Source of the DNA: Natranaeroarchaeum aerophilus
GTDB taxonomy: Archaea > Halobacteriota > Halobacteria > Halobacteriales > Natronoarchaeaceae
Length of the DNA stretch: 64,000 bases
Reading direction: 5' to 3'
Assembly (NCBI RefSeq): GCF_023638055.1
Contig: NZ_JAKRVY010000010.1
Coordinates: 1-64,000 of the forward strand
Each line of letters starts with the position of its first letter. Positions within the stretch are counted from its first letter, which is position 1. A program made the position numbers and the translations under genes. The notes under the pieces are model-generated. The model was not told the origin of the DNA and made no database searches. It saw nothing but the letters and a program-made list of their open reading frames with translations. This document shows, piece after piece, positions 17,234 to 25,772 of the stretch.

Positions 17234-17683
17234 ATGAGCGGTGGGGGATCTACTATCGATATACTGCAGGCACGGCTTCGCTCACTGGCATCCGGCGGCC
17301 GACTCGTCCGGTTCGCTACTGTCGGCCTCGTCGGTACCACGATCGATTTCGCCGTCCTGATCTCGCTTGTCGAACACTGGGAACTCCCGCTGGAACTCGC
17401 CAAGATTATCGCCGTCGAGGCTGCGATCCTCGTCATGTTCGTTCTGAACGACCGCTGGACGTTCTCGCAGTGGGGGAGGGACGGCTACCGGTCGCTGCTG
17501 GCACGCCTCGCCACCTCGAACGCCGTTCGTCTCGGCGGACTCACCGTCGCTACTGTCGTGCTCTCCGCACTGGTGCGGGTGTTTGGCGTCCCGTACCTGC
17601 TGGCCAACGCCGTGGGTATTGCCTGTGGTTTCGTCGTCAACTTTCTGGCGGAGAGCTACTTTACCTGGAGCGTCCACGAGTGA
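17234..17683 (+). CDS. GtrA-family four-helix membrane protein
   Basis: The 149-residue protein has the GtrA/DPMS pattern: FATVGLVGTTIDFAVLISL as helix 1, a second helix ending in FVLNDRWTFSQWG, and two more helices with LLANAVGIACGFVVNFL and YFTW near the end. GtrA proteins are thought to help flip or handle polyprenyl-linked sugars for surface glycosylation. No glycosyltransferase is adjacent, so its substrate is unknown. Homologs begin at this same position. Confidence 0.9.
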   Translation: MSGGGSTIDILQARLRSLASGGRLVRFATVGLVGTTIDFAVLISLVEHWELPLELAKIIAVEAAILVMFVLNDRWTFSQWGRDGYRSLLARLATSNAVRLGGLTVATVVLSALVRVFGVPYLLANAVGIACGFVVNFLAESYFTWSVHE

Positions 17684-17715
17684 GGAGAATCCACACAGGG
17701 CAGGTGAAACACAAC

Positions 17716-17722
17716 CCTTAAC
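17716..17722 (+). promoter_or_regulatory. TATA-like box for tRNA-Met
   Basis: CCTTAAC lies about 25-31 nt upstream of the mature 5' end of the tRNA, the spacing expected for an archaeal tRNA promoter. It begins 33 nt after the gtrA stop. Confidence 0.45.
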
Positions 17723-17746
17723 TAGCGGACGGCGGTACGAAGATGT

Positions 17747-17821
17747 AGCGGGATGGGATAGCCAGGAGATTCCGGCGGGCTCATAACCCGCAGATCGGTA
17801 GTTCAAATCTACCTCCCGCTA
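17747..17821 (+). tRNA. Initiator tRNA-Met (CAT)
   Basis: The acceptor stem AGCGGGA pairs with TCCCGCT, followed by discriminator A at 17821. The anticodon stem GCGGG/CCCGC encloses loop CTCATAA with anticodon CAT. The T-arm is GGTAG-TTCAAAT-CTACC. A1-U72 in the acceptor and three consecutive G-C pairs at the bottom of the anticodon stem identify it as the initiator rather than the elongator. There is no intron, and CCA is not encoded. Its 3' half is duplicated twice downstream. Confidence 0.93.
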
Positions 17822-18060
17822 TACTTTTGCCGCGAGCAACTCCGCGAGCGGCAAATATCGAATGGTGTAGATTTGAACTCAAGGACAAGCGAGCCAGTCG
17901 AGCGCAGTCCTCATAGTTCAAATCTACCTCCCGCTATACTTTTGCTGCGAGCAATCCCGCGAGCAGCAAATATCGTACGGAGTAGATTTGAAATAGACAA
18001 CGAGGGAGCACTGCGACCGAAGTTGGCGTAGTTCAAATCTACCTCCCACTTTATTTTCGC
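17799..18060 (+). repeat. Three copies of the tRNA-Met 3' end at a 115-bp period, with nested hairpins
   Basis: A 32-nt segment starting in the T-arm (17799-17830) recurs without change at 17914-17945 and, with changes, at 18029-18060; both steps are exactly 115 bp. Copies 1 and 2 are each followed by a hairpin (TTTGCCGC/GCGGCAAA at 17826-17855; TTTGCTGC/GCAGCAAA at 17941-17970) and then by an inverted T-arm copy (17867-17878, 17982-17992). Such tRNA-tail copies usually mark att sites of integrated elements. No integrase gene is present. The array and what follows fill the gene-free interval 17822-18173. Confidence 0.8.
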
Positions 18061-18124
18061 CACGAAAGAGCCACCGAATACGAGACCCGACTGTTAACAC
18101 ACTGTCACCAACGATCAACCCCTT

Positions 18125-18163
18125 TACTACAGTTTTCGAAGCGTACACTACAAATTTTGTAGT
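18125..18163. repeat. TACTACA...TTCGAAG plus ACTACA-N5-TGTAGT palindrome
   Basis: TACTACAGTTTTCGAAG (18125-18141) is followed by the palindrome ACTACAAATTTTGTAGT (18147-18163), just beyond the 3' end of the CinA-type gene. The same two elements recur at 58.6 kb. A palindrome with a 5-nt centre suggests a dimeric protein site or a small dispersed repeat family. Confidence 0.5.
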
Positions 18164-18173
18164 AACCTACCCC

Positions 18174-18908
18174 TCACACCACTCTGTCGACTGTAACCCG
18201 GCCTTGCAACCACTCTGCGGCAGCTACAACGTCATCAGCATCCTCGCCGCTCACTTTCAGTCGATTTAGCCCACCAGTGTCCGGATAGCTTCCAACTTGT
18301 ACATCGAACCGTTCGCGCACGCCCGCGAGAGCGTCGATCATCGAGCCCTCGGGCTGGGGGGTGTACAGCGTCCTCGATGTCACGTCACCGTCGAACTCGT
18401 GGGCGACCAGATCGAAGAGCGCCTGCATCTCCGCTGGGACGCCCGGAAAGGCGTAGACGGTCTCTAGCACACAGCCGGGACAGAGTCCTTCGGGGTTGAT
18501 GATCGCGCGAGCACCGCCAGGGAGCGACGCCCACGCGTCGACGTCAAGATCGAGGTCGTGTTCGGCGACGAGTTCGGGGTTGGCATCGCGGTAGGCCGCG
18601 GCGGTTTCGAGGACGTCCTCACGAACTGCCGGATCGACGACCAGATAGCGATCAAACGCGTCGGCGAGGGCGTCCGCAGTGACGTCGTCGTGAGTTCCGC
18701 CGAGACCGCCGGTGACTACGACAGCGTCGAACCGGCCGCGCCAGTCGCCGATCGTCCCGGCGATGAGAGTGCGGTCGTCCGGCAGCGTGAGGATCCGGGC
18801 GACCGTCGAGCCACGGCCCGTGATCTGTTCGGCGAGCCAGGTAGCGTTCGTGTTCGGCGTGTCGCCTGCCAGCACCTCGTCGCCGACAGTGAGGATCGCG
18901 ACTTCCAT
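18174..18908 (-). CDS. CinA-type molybdopterin-binding domain protein
   Basis: The protein has the MoCF (MogA/CinA N-terminal) fold: MEVAILTVGDEVLAGDTPNTNATWLAEQ at the start, VVVTGGLGGTHDDVT as the nucleotide/pterin loop, YAFPGVPAEMQALF and a C-terminal ridge with SYPDTGGLNRLKVSG. It lacks the C-terminal nicotinamide-nucleotide amidase of full CinA. Relatives hydrolyse ADP-ribose or NADPH-type compounds or bind molybdopterin; the reaction here is not settled. The start is the ATG at 18908, where homology begins. Confidence 0.85.
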   Translation of the reverse strand: MEVAILTVGDEVLAGDTPNTNATWLAEQITGRGSTVARILTLPDDRTLIAGTIGDWRGRFDAVVVTGGLGGTHDDVTADALADAFDRYLVVDPAVREDVLETAAAYRDANPELVAEHDLDLDVDAWASLPGGARAIINPEGLCPGCVLETVYAFPGVPAEMQALFDLVAHEFDGDVTSRTLYTPQPEGSMIDALAGVRERFDVQVGSYPDTGGLNRLKVSGEDADDVVAAAEWLQGRVTVDRVV

Positions 18909-19022
18909 CGGAGGAAAAAGGTGCTCTGTGGACAAAAGCCCACGCTTCGGCCCGAAGAGCAACTAACCAGATACTGTTTCTGAACTAACTATTTCTTTCC
19001 AATTGACGAACGGACACTCGGG

Positions 19023-20051
19023 ATGAGACGTTTCGTTGTCGTTCTCGTAGTGCTGGCGGTTGTGGGTAGTCTCGCGGTCGGTCCTGCCGTCGCCACGGCC
19101 GAGGAGACCAGGACCGGCGGTACAGTCGTCATCGAGGAAGGGGAGACTGTCGAGGATCTGACCGTCGCCGGTGGAACCGTCGTTATCGACGGGACCGTCG
19201 AGGGTGAACTGCAGGTCGTCGGAGGGACCGTAACGATCGACGGCGACGCGGAGAACGTGTCGGTGCTCGGCGGCGATGTCCGAATCACCGGTGACGTAAG
19301 TGGCGATCTGCAGGTCATCGGTGGGAACGTCTGGATCGGCGAGACGGCAACCGTCGGTGGATCGCTTTCGATCGCCGCAGGCTCGGTGACGATCGACGGG
19401 ACGGTTCAGGGAGATGTGGAGGCGGGGTCCGGTACAATCACGCTCGGATCGAGCGCGGTGATCGGCGGCGATCTGACCTACGCTGGCGAACTGGACGTCC
19501 AGCCGGGAGCGGAGGTGGAGGGCGAGACGACGCGCGACCCCGGTACGGTGATCGGTCCGGCGGAGTTCCCCGAGGAGCTTGAGTGGGCCATCGCGGCGTA
19601 CGCGCTGCTGTTGAACATGCTGCTCGGGGCGATACTGCTCGCTCTCGGCCCACGGTTTTCGCTGGCGGTAAGTGATCGGTTCAGGGAGTCCACGCTGTCA
19701 AGTGCCGGTGTTGGATTGCTAGCCATCATCGTGGTGCCGGTCCTGCTCGGCCTGCTTGCGTTGAGTATCCTTGGGCTTCCGCTCTCGCTGGTCGGGTTCC
19801 TGTTGTTCGCCGTTTTCCTCTGGGTGGCGACAGTCTACGGGAGGTACGCCGTTGGGATGTGGCTGCTTTCGTTTGCGAATATCCGGAGCCGCTGGCTCGG
19901 GCTGATCGTCGGATTGCCGCTCGTGGCACTCGTTGCACAAATACCCTATGTCGGGAGTCTGTTCGCGGGGTTAGTCTCACTGATAGGGATCGGGGCGTTG
20001 GCACTGGCAGTGAGGGAGCTGAGAACCGATGGGACGGACGTGAGTAGTTGA
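19023..20051 (+). CDS. Bactofilin-like secreted/membrane protein
   Basis: The 342-residue protein has a signal-like helix (about residues 3-25), then a beta-helix of short repeats (residues 30-165) rich in GGTVVIDGTVEG, GDVRITGDVSGDLQVIGG and similar units. Several hydrophobic helices follow (about 190-325). The repeats match the polymer-forming domain of bactofilins, and the membrane half resembles haloarchaeal 'bactofilin family' proteins. It may form a surface or membrane-associated scaffold. It is divergent from the CinA-type gene. Confidence 0.82.
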   Translation: MRRFVVVLVVLAVVGSLAVGPAVATAEETRTGGTVVIEEGETVEDLTVAGGTVVIDGTVEGELQVVGGTVTIDGDAENVSVLGGDVRITGDVSGDLQVIGGNVWIGETATVGGSLSIAAGSVTIDGTVQGDVEAGSGTITLGSSAVIGGDLTYAGELDVQPGAEVEGETTRDPGTVIGPAEFPEELEWAIAAYALLLNMLLGAILLALGPRFSLAVSDRFRESTLSSAGVGLLAIIVVPVLLGLLALSILGLPLSLVGFLLFAVFLWVATVYGRYAVGMWLLSFANIRSRWLGLIVGLPLVALVAQIPYVGSLFAGLVSLIGIGALALAVRELRTDGTDVSS

Positions 20052-20059
20052 TCAACGGA

Positions 20060-21004
20060 CTATCGGCGCCCGATATCCACGCGCGGATCGAGAAGCGAGT
20101 AGGTGAGATCCTGAATAATGCTGCCGACAACCCCAAGCAGAATAACGACCATCGTGTTGCCAAGCACTACAGGAAGGTCACGCTCAGTGAGGGCAATAAA
20201 AAACCGCAACCCAAAGCCGTCGATTCCGAACAGCACCTCAATCACGAATACCGAGAGTACCAGCAATGCGACAACTTCAGTAAATAGCATCGAGAAAAGC
20301 GGTATCGCAGCGTTCCGGACGATATGCCGTATCACTCGAAGCGGGTGTGCGCCCTTGGCTCTGACCAGTGTAACGAACTCCGCGTTCGTGTATTCCAGTG
20401 TATATGCCCGAGAATAGCTGACGTACCCACCGACCAACGCCATCGTAGTGAACAGAACCGGCAACCCGTGGTCGAACAGAAAATCTGGACGATCGATAAC
20501 GCCCCCCTCAACAAGTGAAACTGCGATCCCCCCAAGCCAGAAACTCGGGAGAGCAAACAGGAGGTACGCCGTCCCACGACCGAGATCCGACAAGGGATGA
20601 TCGCTCCGGACTCCCGCGTATATCCCGAGTAGACTGCCGATGAGAACCCCCAGAAACACAGCAGGGACGACATACGTCCCTGTACGGAGGACACCGCCCA
20701 CGACAAACGGAAGAACTGGTTCCCCTGTAGTGAACGAATCGCCCCACTGAAGCGAGATCATGTTTCCCATCCAGTCGATATACTGCTCATGGAGGGGTCG
20801 ATCATACCCGCGTCCAGCCATGTACTCGTCAATTCGTTGCTGCAGTTCCTCCTCGCTTGTCCCTCCCCAACGCAGCTGACCCTCTAGGCCCTGAGCGACC
20901 CAGTCGTCGGTGACGGACATCGCGGCGAAAACCGTCGTCAGAACCATCCACGCGGAAAAGACCCCGACGGCGATTCGTTTCAGGAATAAGCTGAGCAGAC
21001 TCAT
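20060..21004 (-). CDS. Peptide ABC transporter permease, DppB type
   Basis: The 314-residue permease has six predicted membrane helices, an N-terminal SLFLKRIAVGVFSAW helix, the soluble loop DRPLHEQYIDWMGNMISLQWGDS typical of DppB/OppB, and the EAA coupling loop YTNAEFVTLVRAKGAHPLRVIRHIVRNA. Unusually it is transcribed away from its probable partners dppC-D-F, which begin 180 bp away on the other strand. It ends 9 bp past the convergent bactofilin-like stop. No binding protein is adjacent. Confidence 0.88.
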   Translation of the reverse strand: MSLLSLFLKRIAVGVFSAWMVLTTVFAAMSVTDDWVAQGLEGQLRWGGTSEEELQQRIDEYMAGRGYDRPLHEQYIDWMGNMISLQWGDSFTTGEPVLPFVVGGVLRTGTYVVPAVFLGVLIGSLLGIYAGVRSDHPLSDLGRGTAYLLFALPSFWLGGIAVSLVEGGVIDRPDFLFDHGLPVLFTTMALVGGYVSYSRAYTLEYTNAEFVTLVRAKGAHPLRVIRHIVRNAAIPLFSMLFTEVVALLVLSVFVIEVLFGIDGFGLRFFIALTERDLPVVLGNTMVVILLGVVGSIIQDLTYSLLDPRVDIGRR

Positions 21005-21148
21005 ATTCTATGCTTGTGTTCTGCAGGTGTCGGTTACCTCCTTGAACGTAGACAGAACATATCGAACCATTCGAAAAGAGCAGTAGTCATGCCAACAAGT
21101 GAATGCATAGATAAATAAGTATTCTGGTCACATTGTAGAGGAATAGGC

Positions 21149-21157
21149 TTATAAATC
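21149..21157 (+). promoter_or_regulatory. TATA box for the dppC-dppD-dppF operon
   Basis: CTTATAAAT in the divergent intergenic region is centred about 32 nt before the ATG at 21185. A leader of only a few bases is predicted. The strength of this box contrasts with the unclear promoter of the divergent permease. Confidence 0.55.
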
Positions 21158-21184
21158 CTACGACCATTGTCAACTAGAGACACG

Positions 21185-22390
21185 ATGCGCGGCACCGATC
21201 GTGATGACCGGTTCGAAAACGTCGACTGGTCGGAGATCACTGCATCAAAGCAGCGGCTTTCAACGGAAAGAGCATTTCTGGTTGTTGGTATACTGGCAGT
21301 TTTCGTTGTGTACCTGTCCGATCGGTTCGTCGCGAACGCATATTTGATCGGGACGTGGAATCCCGGGCTCATCGATTGGGCGTTTTTGCTGTCATCTGTC
21401 ATCGTCGTAGCATACGGCGTAGTGCCGCTTATCAAGCGTCGGCGCGCAGTCCAATCCGAACTTGCGCAGTTGCGATCACGACCGATCGTCTTTGGCGCAC
21501 TTGGATTTCTCTGTGGCGTTTGTATGCTTGGACTGCTCGGGCCCGGACTCGTGTCGAATCCCGGATTGCGATTTGAGCATGCCTTCCATCCACCTGTTGG
21601 GTTTTCAACGGAGATTCCGCGTGTCGAGTGTGTCGGAAGTGTCACAGGTCCGCCGCTGGATAGTAGCTGTCACGGTTCCTGGACGTACCCGCTCGGCACG
21701 AACGAACGTGGGTTTGGAATGGGATACCTCTTGATTCGTGGTTCGAGAGTGACAGTATACATACTTGTAATCGCAGTTGCTGCGATTGTCCCACTGGCGG
21801 CTGCTATCGGGGCAATCGCCGGGCTTCACGGAGGCATCGTCGACCGGCTACTCATGTCGTACGTCGATCTCCAGCTCTCTATTCCGGCGATCGTCGCATA
21901 TTTTATTGGGTATACCTATTGGAACCCATCACTGTTGTTGTTAGTGTCAGCGTTCGCAGTGCTCAGTTGGGGCGGAGTGGCACGTCTCGTCAGGAGTGAA
22001 GTGCTCCAACGTCGAGAACGCGGACACATTCGTGTTGCACGCAGTCTGGGTGCCTCTAATCGATATATAATAGCTCGCCATATCATTCCGAATATAACGA
22101 ATACGTTGATTCCGGCCGTATGTCAGCTACTGGCCTTGCTGATCCTATTCGAAGCAGGCATTGCCTTCCTCGGATTCCACCATATCGAGTTGTACTCGTG
22201 GGGATCAGTTATCAGTGAATCCGTCAACGCTGAAATAGCGAGTCATCTGCAGACGAGAGCAGAGTATCCCGCGTACAGGATCTGGTGGGTTTCGACGCTA
22301 CCAGCACTTGCGTTGACAACAACGATACTTTCGCTCAAACTCGTCGGAGATGGACTCAGAGACATTCTGGATCCACGAGGTGGACAATGA
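21185..22390 (+). CDS. Peptide ABC transporter permease, DppC type
   Basis: This 401-residue permease has an N-terminal extension with extra hydrophobic segments (about residues 25-135) before the usual five or six DppC helices. The EAA loop is VLQRRERGHIRVARSLGASNRYIIARHIIPN (split over about residues 275-305), and the end (LKLVGDGLRDILDPR) is typical. An extracytoplasmic domain (about 140-185) contains three cysteines. I take the ATG at 21185; an upstream TTG would lie at the transcription start. Its stop overlaps the next start (ATGA). Confidence 0.88.
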   Translation: MRGTDRDDRFENVDWSEITASKQRLSTERAFLVVGILAVFVVYLSDRFVANAYLIGTWNPGLIDWAFLLSSVIVVAYGVVPLIKRRRAVQSELAQLRSRPIVFGALGFLCGVCMLGLLGPGLVSNPGLRFEHAFHPPVGFSTEIPRVECVGSVTGPPLDSSCHGSWTYPLGTNERGFGMGYLLIRGSRVTVYILVIAVAAIVPLAAAIGAIAGLHGGIVDRLLMSYVDLQLSIPAIVAYFIGYTYWNPSLLLLVSAFAVLSWGGVARLVRSEVLQRRERGHIRVARSLGASNRYIIARHIIPNITNTLIPAVCQLLALLILFEAGIAFLGFHHIELYSWGSVISESVNAEIASHLQTRAEYPAYRIWWVSTLPALALTTTILSLKLVGDGLRDILDPRGGQ

Positions 22391-23448
22391 AGCGAGAAAA
22401 CGGAGCAGAAAGTAGGGACGAACGGCCACTACTCACCGTTGAAAATCTTCGAACGACGATTCACACAAAACACAAAACGGTATCTGCCGTAGATGGAATC
22501 GACTTTACCGTCGACCGCGGCGAAACGGTCTGTATCGTCGGTGAATCAGGGAGCGGCAAAAGCGTCACATGCGAGTCGCTTACGGGACTTATCAAGCAGC
22601 CGCCAGCGGAAATCGTCTCCGGCACTGTGGAGTTTGCAGGTACTGAGATCCTTTCGGCGGATGACGCAACTCGACGGTCACACCGCGGGAGCGATATCGC
22701 CCACCTGTTTCAGAACCCCCAGCAGTCGCTTGATCCGGTCTATACTATCGGCGATCAGATCGTCGAGACGATCCGTATCCACGAGCAGGTAGACCGACAA
22801 ACAGCACGTCTCAGGGGTATCGAACTGCTGCGTCAAGTTGGTATTCCACGAGCAGACAGCCGGATTGATGTCTACCCTCACGAACTCTCCGGCGGGATGG
22901 CCCAGCGGGTTGCGCTCGCTATTTCACTTGCCGCAGATCCCACTCTTCTGATTGCTGACGAGCCGACTACTTCTGTGGACGTGACAGTTCAGGCACGATT
23001 GATCGAACTCTTTCGCGATCTGACTGACAGCGGAATGGGGTTATTGTTTGTAACACACGACTTGCGGGTAGTTGCTGCGCTCGCAGACCGTGTTCTGGTG
23101 ATGTTCGGCGGTACCATCGTCGAACGTGGACCCGTCGAGCAGGTCTTTGAGCGTCCAGCCCACCCATACACTCAGGAGTTGTTTCAGAGCTATGGGACCA
23201 TCGACCATCGAACCTCTCGAACTACGCGTGAGGATATCCCGGCCACAGGCTGTCGATTTCGATCCGAATGCCCCTATGAAATAGAGGCGTGTAGTGAGCG
23301 TACACAACCGCCGTCATATCCCGTTGCTGCCGAATCAGACCACGTTGTGTCGTGTGTGTACTACGACGGCGAGCACTCTCCCGCGCCGATACTCGAATCG
23401 GGTTCGGCAGTGAATCACCAGACTGACATGAGTAATACCGATGAGTAA
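22387..23448 (+). CDS. Peptide ABC transporter ATPase, DppD type
   Basis: The 353-residue ATPase has Walker A GESGSGKS (residues 52-59), Q-loop FQNPQQSLDP, signature LSGGMAQRVALA, Walker B LLIADEPTTSVD and switch His in FVTHDLR. The C-terminal oligopeptide-transporter extension has the cysteine set typical of DppD/F (GCRFRSECPYEIEAC and a later cysteine), possibly an iron-sulfur site. The ATG at 22387 overlaps the dppC stop, implying translational coupling. It should pair with the following DppF to drive the two permeases. Confidence 0.92.
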   Translation: MKRENGAESRDERPLLTVENLRTTIHTKHKTVSAVDGIDFTVDRGETVCIVGESGSGKSVTCESLTGLIKQPPAEIVSGTVEFAGTEILSADDATRRSHRGSDIAHLFQNPQQSLDPVYTIGDQIVETIRIHEQVDRQTARLRGIELLRQVGIPRADSRIDVYPHELSGGMAQRVALAISLAADPTLLIADEPTTSVDVTVQARLIELFRDLTDSGMGLLFVTHDLRVVAALADRVLVMFGGTIVERGPVEQVFERPAHPYTQELFQSYGTIDHRTSRTTREDIPATGCRFRSECPYEIEACSERTQPPSYPVAAESDHVVSCVYYDGEHSPAPILESGSAVNHQTDMSNTDE

Positions 23449-24715
23449 TCCAGATCACCACACAAAGTCAAACGGAGACGAGCCCCTGATAGTCGTCGAA
23501 GACCTCAAGACCCATTACCCGATCACCGAAGGGTGGCTACGACGTGAAACAGGTCGGATCCGTGCCGTGGATGGTGTGAGTTTCACCATCAATCGCGGAG
23601 AGGTGTTCGGGTTGGTCGGAGAGTCGGGATGCGGGAAGTCAACGACTGCGGAGTCGATTCTCCGGCTCGAAGAGCCGACCGCTGGAACCGTGCAGTTCGA
23701 TGGACAAGCAATCACAGAGCTTACTGGCCAAGCGCTCCGTTCGTTTCGTCGACGCGCACAACTCGTCGTGCAAGATCCAAACGAAGCGTTCAGCCCGCGA
23801 ATGACAATTGGAGAGGCGGTTGCGGAACCGCTTCGTCTCCACGGTATGGATGACGTGAGTCGCCGCCGGCGACTCGTCGAAGATCTGCTCGAACGCGTAG
23901 GACTCTCGGGCACTGATGCCGATCGGTATCCACACGAGTTTTCCGGCGGAGAAAAACAGCGTATTTCGATCGCTCGAGCACTGATACTCAACCCGGACCT
24001 GATCGTGGCCGACGAACCGACGAGCGCACTGGACAATCGCGTCGAAGCAGACGTACTTTCCCTGTTGGACAATATCCGTCGGGAGTACGGTATCTCGGTG
24101 CTGCTCATTAGCCACGATCTCGATATTGTCCGTCGTTTCTGTGATCGCCTCGCGGTAATGTACCTCGGGGAAATCGTCGAGAAGGGACCAGTCGACACGG
24201 TACTCGGTTCACCAGCACACCCGTATACCCGCGTATTGCTCGAATCGGTTCCGAGTCTCGACCCGAGCGACCAAACACTTGCCCGACCGCTCACTAACAC
24301 GGTACCCGACCCATCAGACCCCCCCAAAGGGTGTCGGTTCCACCCTCGCTGCCCAGAGATTATCCCGCCCGAACACGTCACTCTCGACCGGGATTGTTGG
24401 CGATCTGTTGCGGAGTTCCACTTCACGCTGCAAATGGGGGAGTTACCAGAGACGGTTACTGAAGGGAACGGTGATGCAGCGGCCGTCCGCAAGGCGTTCG
24501 ACCTACCGCAGCCGCTGTCCGATGACCGGGCCGAAACGGCAATCGAAACCGCAAGCAACGCAGTTGCCGATGGAAATACGGAACGCGCGAACAGCGTGCT
24601 GAAAGAAGCGTTCCCGACTGTTTGCGAACGGGAGGTTCCTCCTGAAAATTCTGTGGACGGCAAGCTGGCAAAATGCCACCTCCACAACGAGGGCTCCGAC
24701 AACGATCTACTCTGA
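23441..24715 (+). CDS. Peptide ABC transporter ATPase, DppF type
   Basis: The 424-residue ATPase begins 8 bp inside the dppD frame. Walker A is GESGCGKST, the signature FSGGEKQRISIA, Walker B LIVADEPTSALD and the switch region LLISHDLDI. The C-terminus (about residues 290-424) is extended beyond a standard DppF and carries four or more cysteines (GCRFHPRCP, DCWR, VCERE, KCHLH), plus a segment (about 340-400) that looks like a small helical domain. The paralogous OppF at 26.4 kb has the same extension, so it is a haloarchaeal feature. Confidence 0.9.
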   Translation: MSNPDHHTKSNGDEPLIVVEDLKTHYPITEGWLRRETGRIRAVDGVSFTINRGEVFGLVGESGCGKSTTAESILRLEEPTAGTVQFDGQAITELTGQALRSFRRRAQLVVQDPNEAFSPRMTIGEAVAEPLRLHGMDDVSRRRRLVEDLLERVGLSGTDADRYPHEFSGGEKQRISIARALILNPDLIVADEPTSALDNRVEADVLSLLDNIRREYGISVLLISHDLDIVRRFCDRLAVMYLGEIVEKGPVDTVLGSPAHPYTRVLLESVPSLDPSDQTLARPLTNTVPDPSDPPKGCRFHPRCPEIIPPEHVTLDRDCWRSVAEFHFTLQMGELPETVTEGNGDAAAVRKAFDLPQPLSDDRAETAIETASNAVADGNTERANSVLKEAFPTVCEREVPPENSVDGKLAKCHLHNEGSDNDLL

Positions 24716-24842
24716 TCTCAAATGAGGGGATCGCCCGGGGTACTGTGAACTCCATCAGTCGTACGACGCTTTCGTATCTCCAACCACATTGAAAACACGA
24801 GCGTCCGAAAACAGTTAATTTCCGCCGGAACAATCGTCTGGT

Positions 24843-25772
24843 ATGTCGAGCCGGATTTCTTCACTACAGGACATGATCCTGCGTGAGGAGTATACTGGGG
24901 AGAACCGCTGTGTGCCCTGTACAATAGTCAACCTTCTCATCGCTGTGGGTCTCTCGATGATCGCAGGATGGATTCAGGTCGAACTGGGTGTAGCCGTCTT
25001 GGTCGGCTCAATACTACTGATATATTTCCGTGGGTATCTCGTCCCGGGAACACCTACATTGACGAAACGATATCTTCCAAACCGGGTCCTGGCGGCTTTC
25101 GACAAAGGCCCTGAAAGCCACGATGAGACGGAGTGGGAGACGCTGGAGAAACTCGAAGCCTATCGGGAGAACAGGGTAGATGCAGAATCGTTTCTCCAAG
25201 AGATCGGTGCAATCGAACCCTGCAATATGGACACGGAGGTATGTTTTACCTCCAACTTCAACGAACGCCTTTGGGAAGAACTGGACACGCTCAAAACGGA
25301 AAACACTGAAACGGACCCCGCGGAAGGGAACAAACAACTCGAGACTGGACTATCCGAGGGTACATTCACCATCGAGATAGAAACGATCAGTGCGATATAC
25401 GATACCTCACCGTCATCAATCCGTGTCGAAGAGCGAGACTATCCGGCTGTTCGGGCCGGGCGACGGATCCGAAAGTGGCCCTCGGAAGAAGCACTTGCGA
25501 TTGATGCCGCCCTCTATCGTGCGTTGGAAACGCTGAGTCCCCGTTGGGATCAGGTACCACTGAAACAGCGCGTCGAAATCCTTCGGGAGTTGCGAGGGCT
25601 CGTTCGGCAGTGTCCCGGTTGTGGCGGAGCGGTCGGCGCAGACGAGTCTGTTGTGGAATCCTGTTGTGCGACCTACGATGTTGTGGCTGTACAGTGTCTG
25701 GATTGTGGGGCACATCTGCTTGAAAAGGACCCGGAAAAGAGCGACGAGGGTGATGGCGGATTCAACCCATAG
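24843..25772 (+). CDS. Uncharacterised membrane protein with C-terminal zinc ribbon
   Basis: The 309-residue protein starts with a short cytoplasmic part and CVPC (in EYTGENRCVPCTIVN), then two closely spaced membrane helices (about residues 29-65). A long soluble acidic region follows. The C-terminus is a zinc-ribbon-like module, CPGCGG ... CLDCG, with an extra CC pair between. Its third positions are more A/T-rich than most of the window, as in the adjoining ABC genes. It may regulate or assist peptide import or membrane insertion; this is a guess. No known enzymatic motif is seen. Confidence 0.7.
   Translation: MSSRISSLQDMILREEYTGENRCVPCTIVNLLIAVGLSMIAGWIQVELGVAVLVGSILLIYFRGYLVPGTPTLTKRYLPNRVLAAFDKGPESHDETEWETLEKLEAYRENRVDAESFLQEIGAIEPCNMDTEVCFTSNFNERLWEELDTLKTENTETDPAEGNKQLETGLSEGTFTIEIETISAIYDTSPSSIRVEERDYPAVRAGRRIRKWPSEEALAIDAALYRALETLSPRWDQVPLKQRVEILRELRGLVRQCPGCGGAVGADESVVESCCATYDVVAVQCLDCGAHLLEKDPEKSDEGDGGFNP

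Noticed and set aside
17799-18060. CRISPR-like array
   Set aside because: There are only three copies, the repeated part belongs to the tRNA gene, spacers are structured and similar to each other, and no cas gene is present.
21030-21045. Perfect AGGAGGT upstream of the divergent DppB permease
   Set aside because: It lies about 35 nt before the ATG and the only downstream frame closes at once, so it cannot serve that start.
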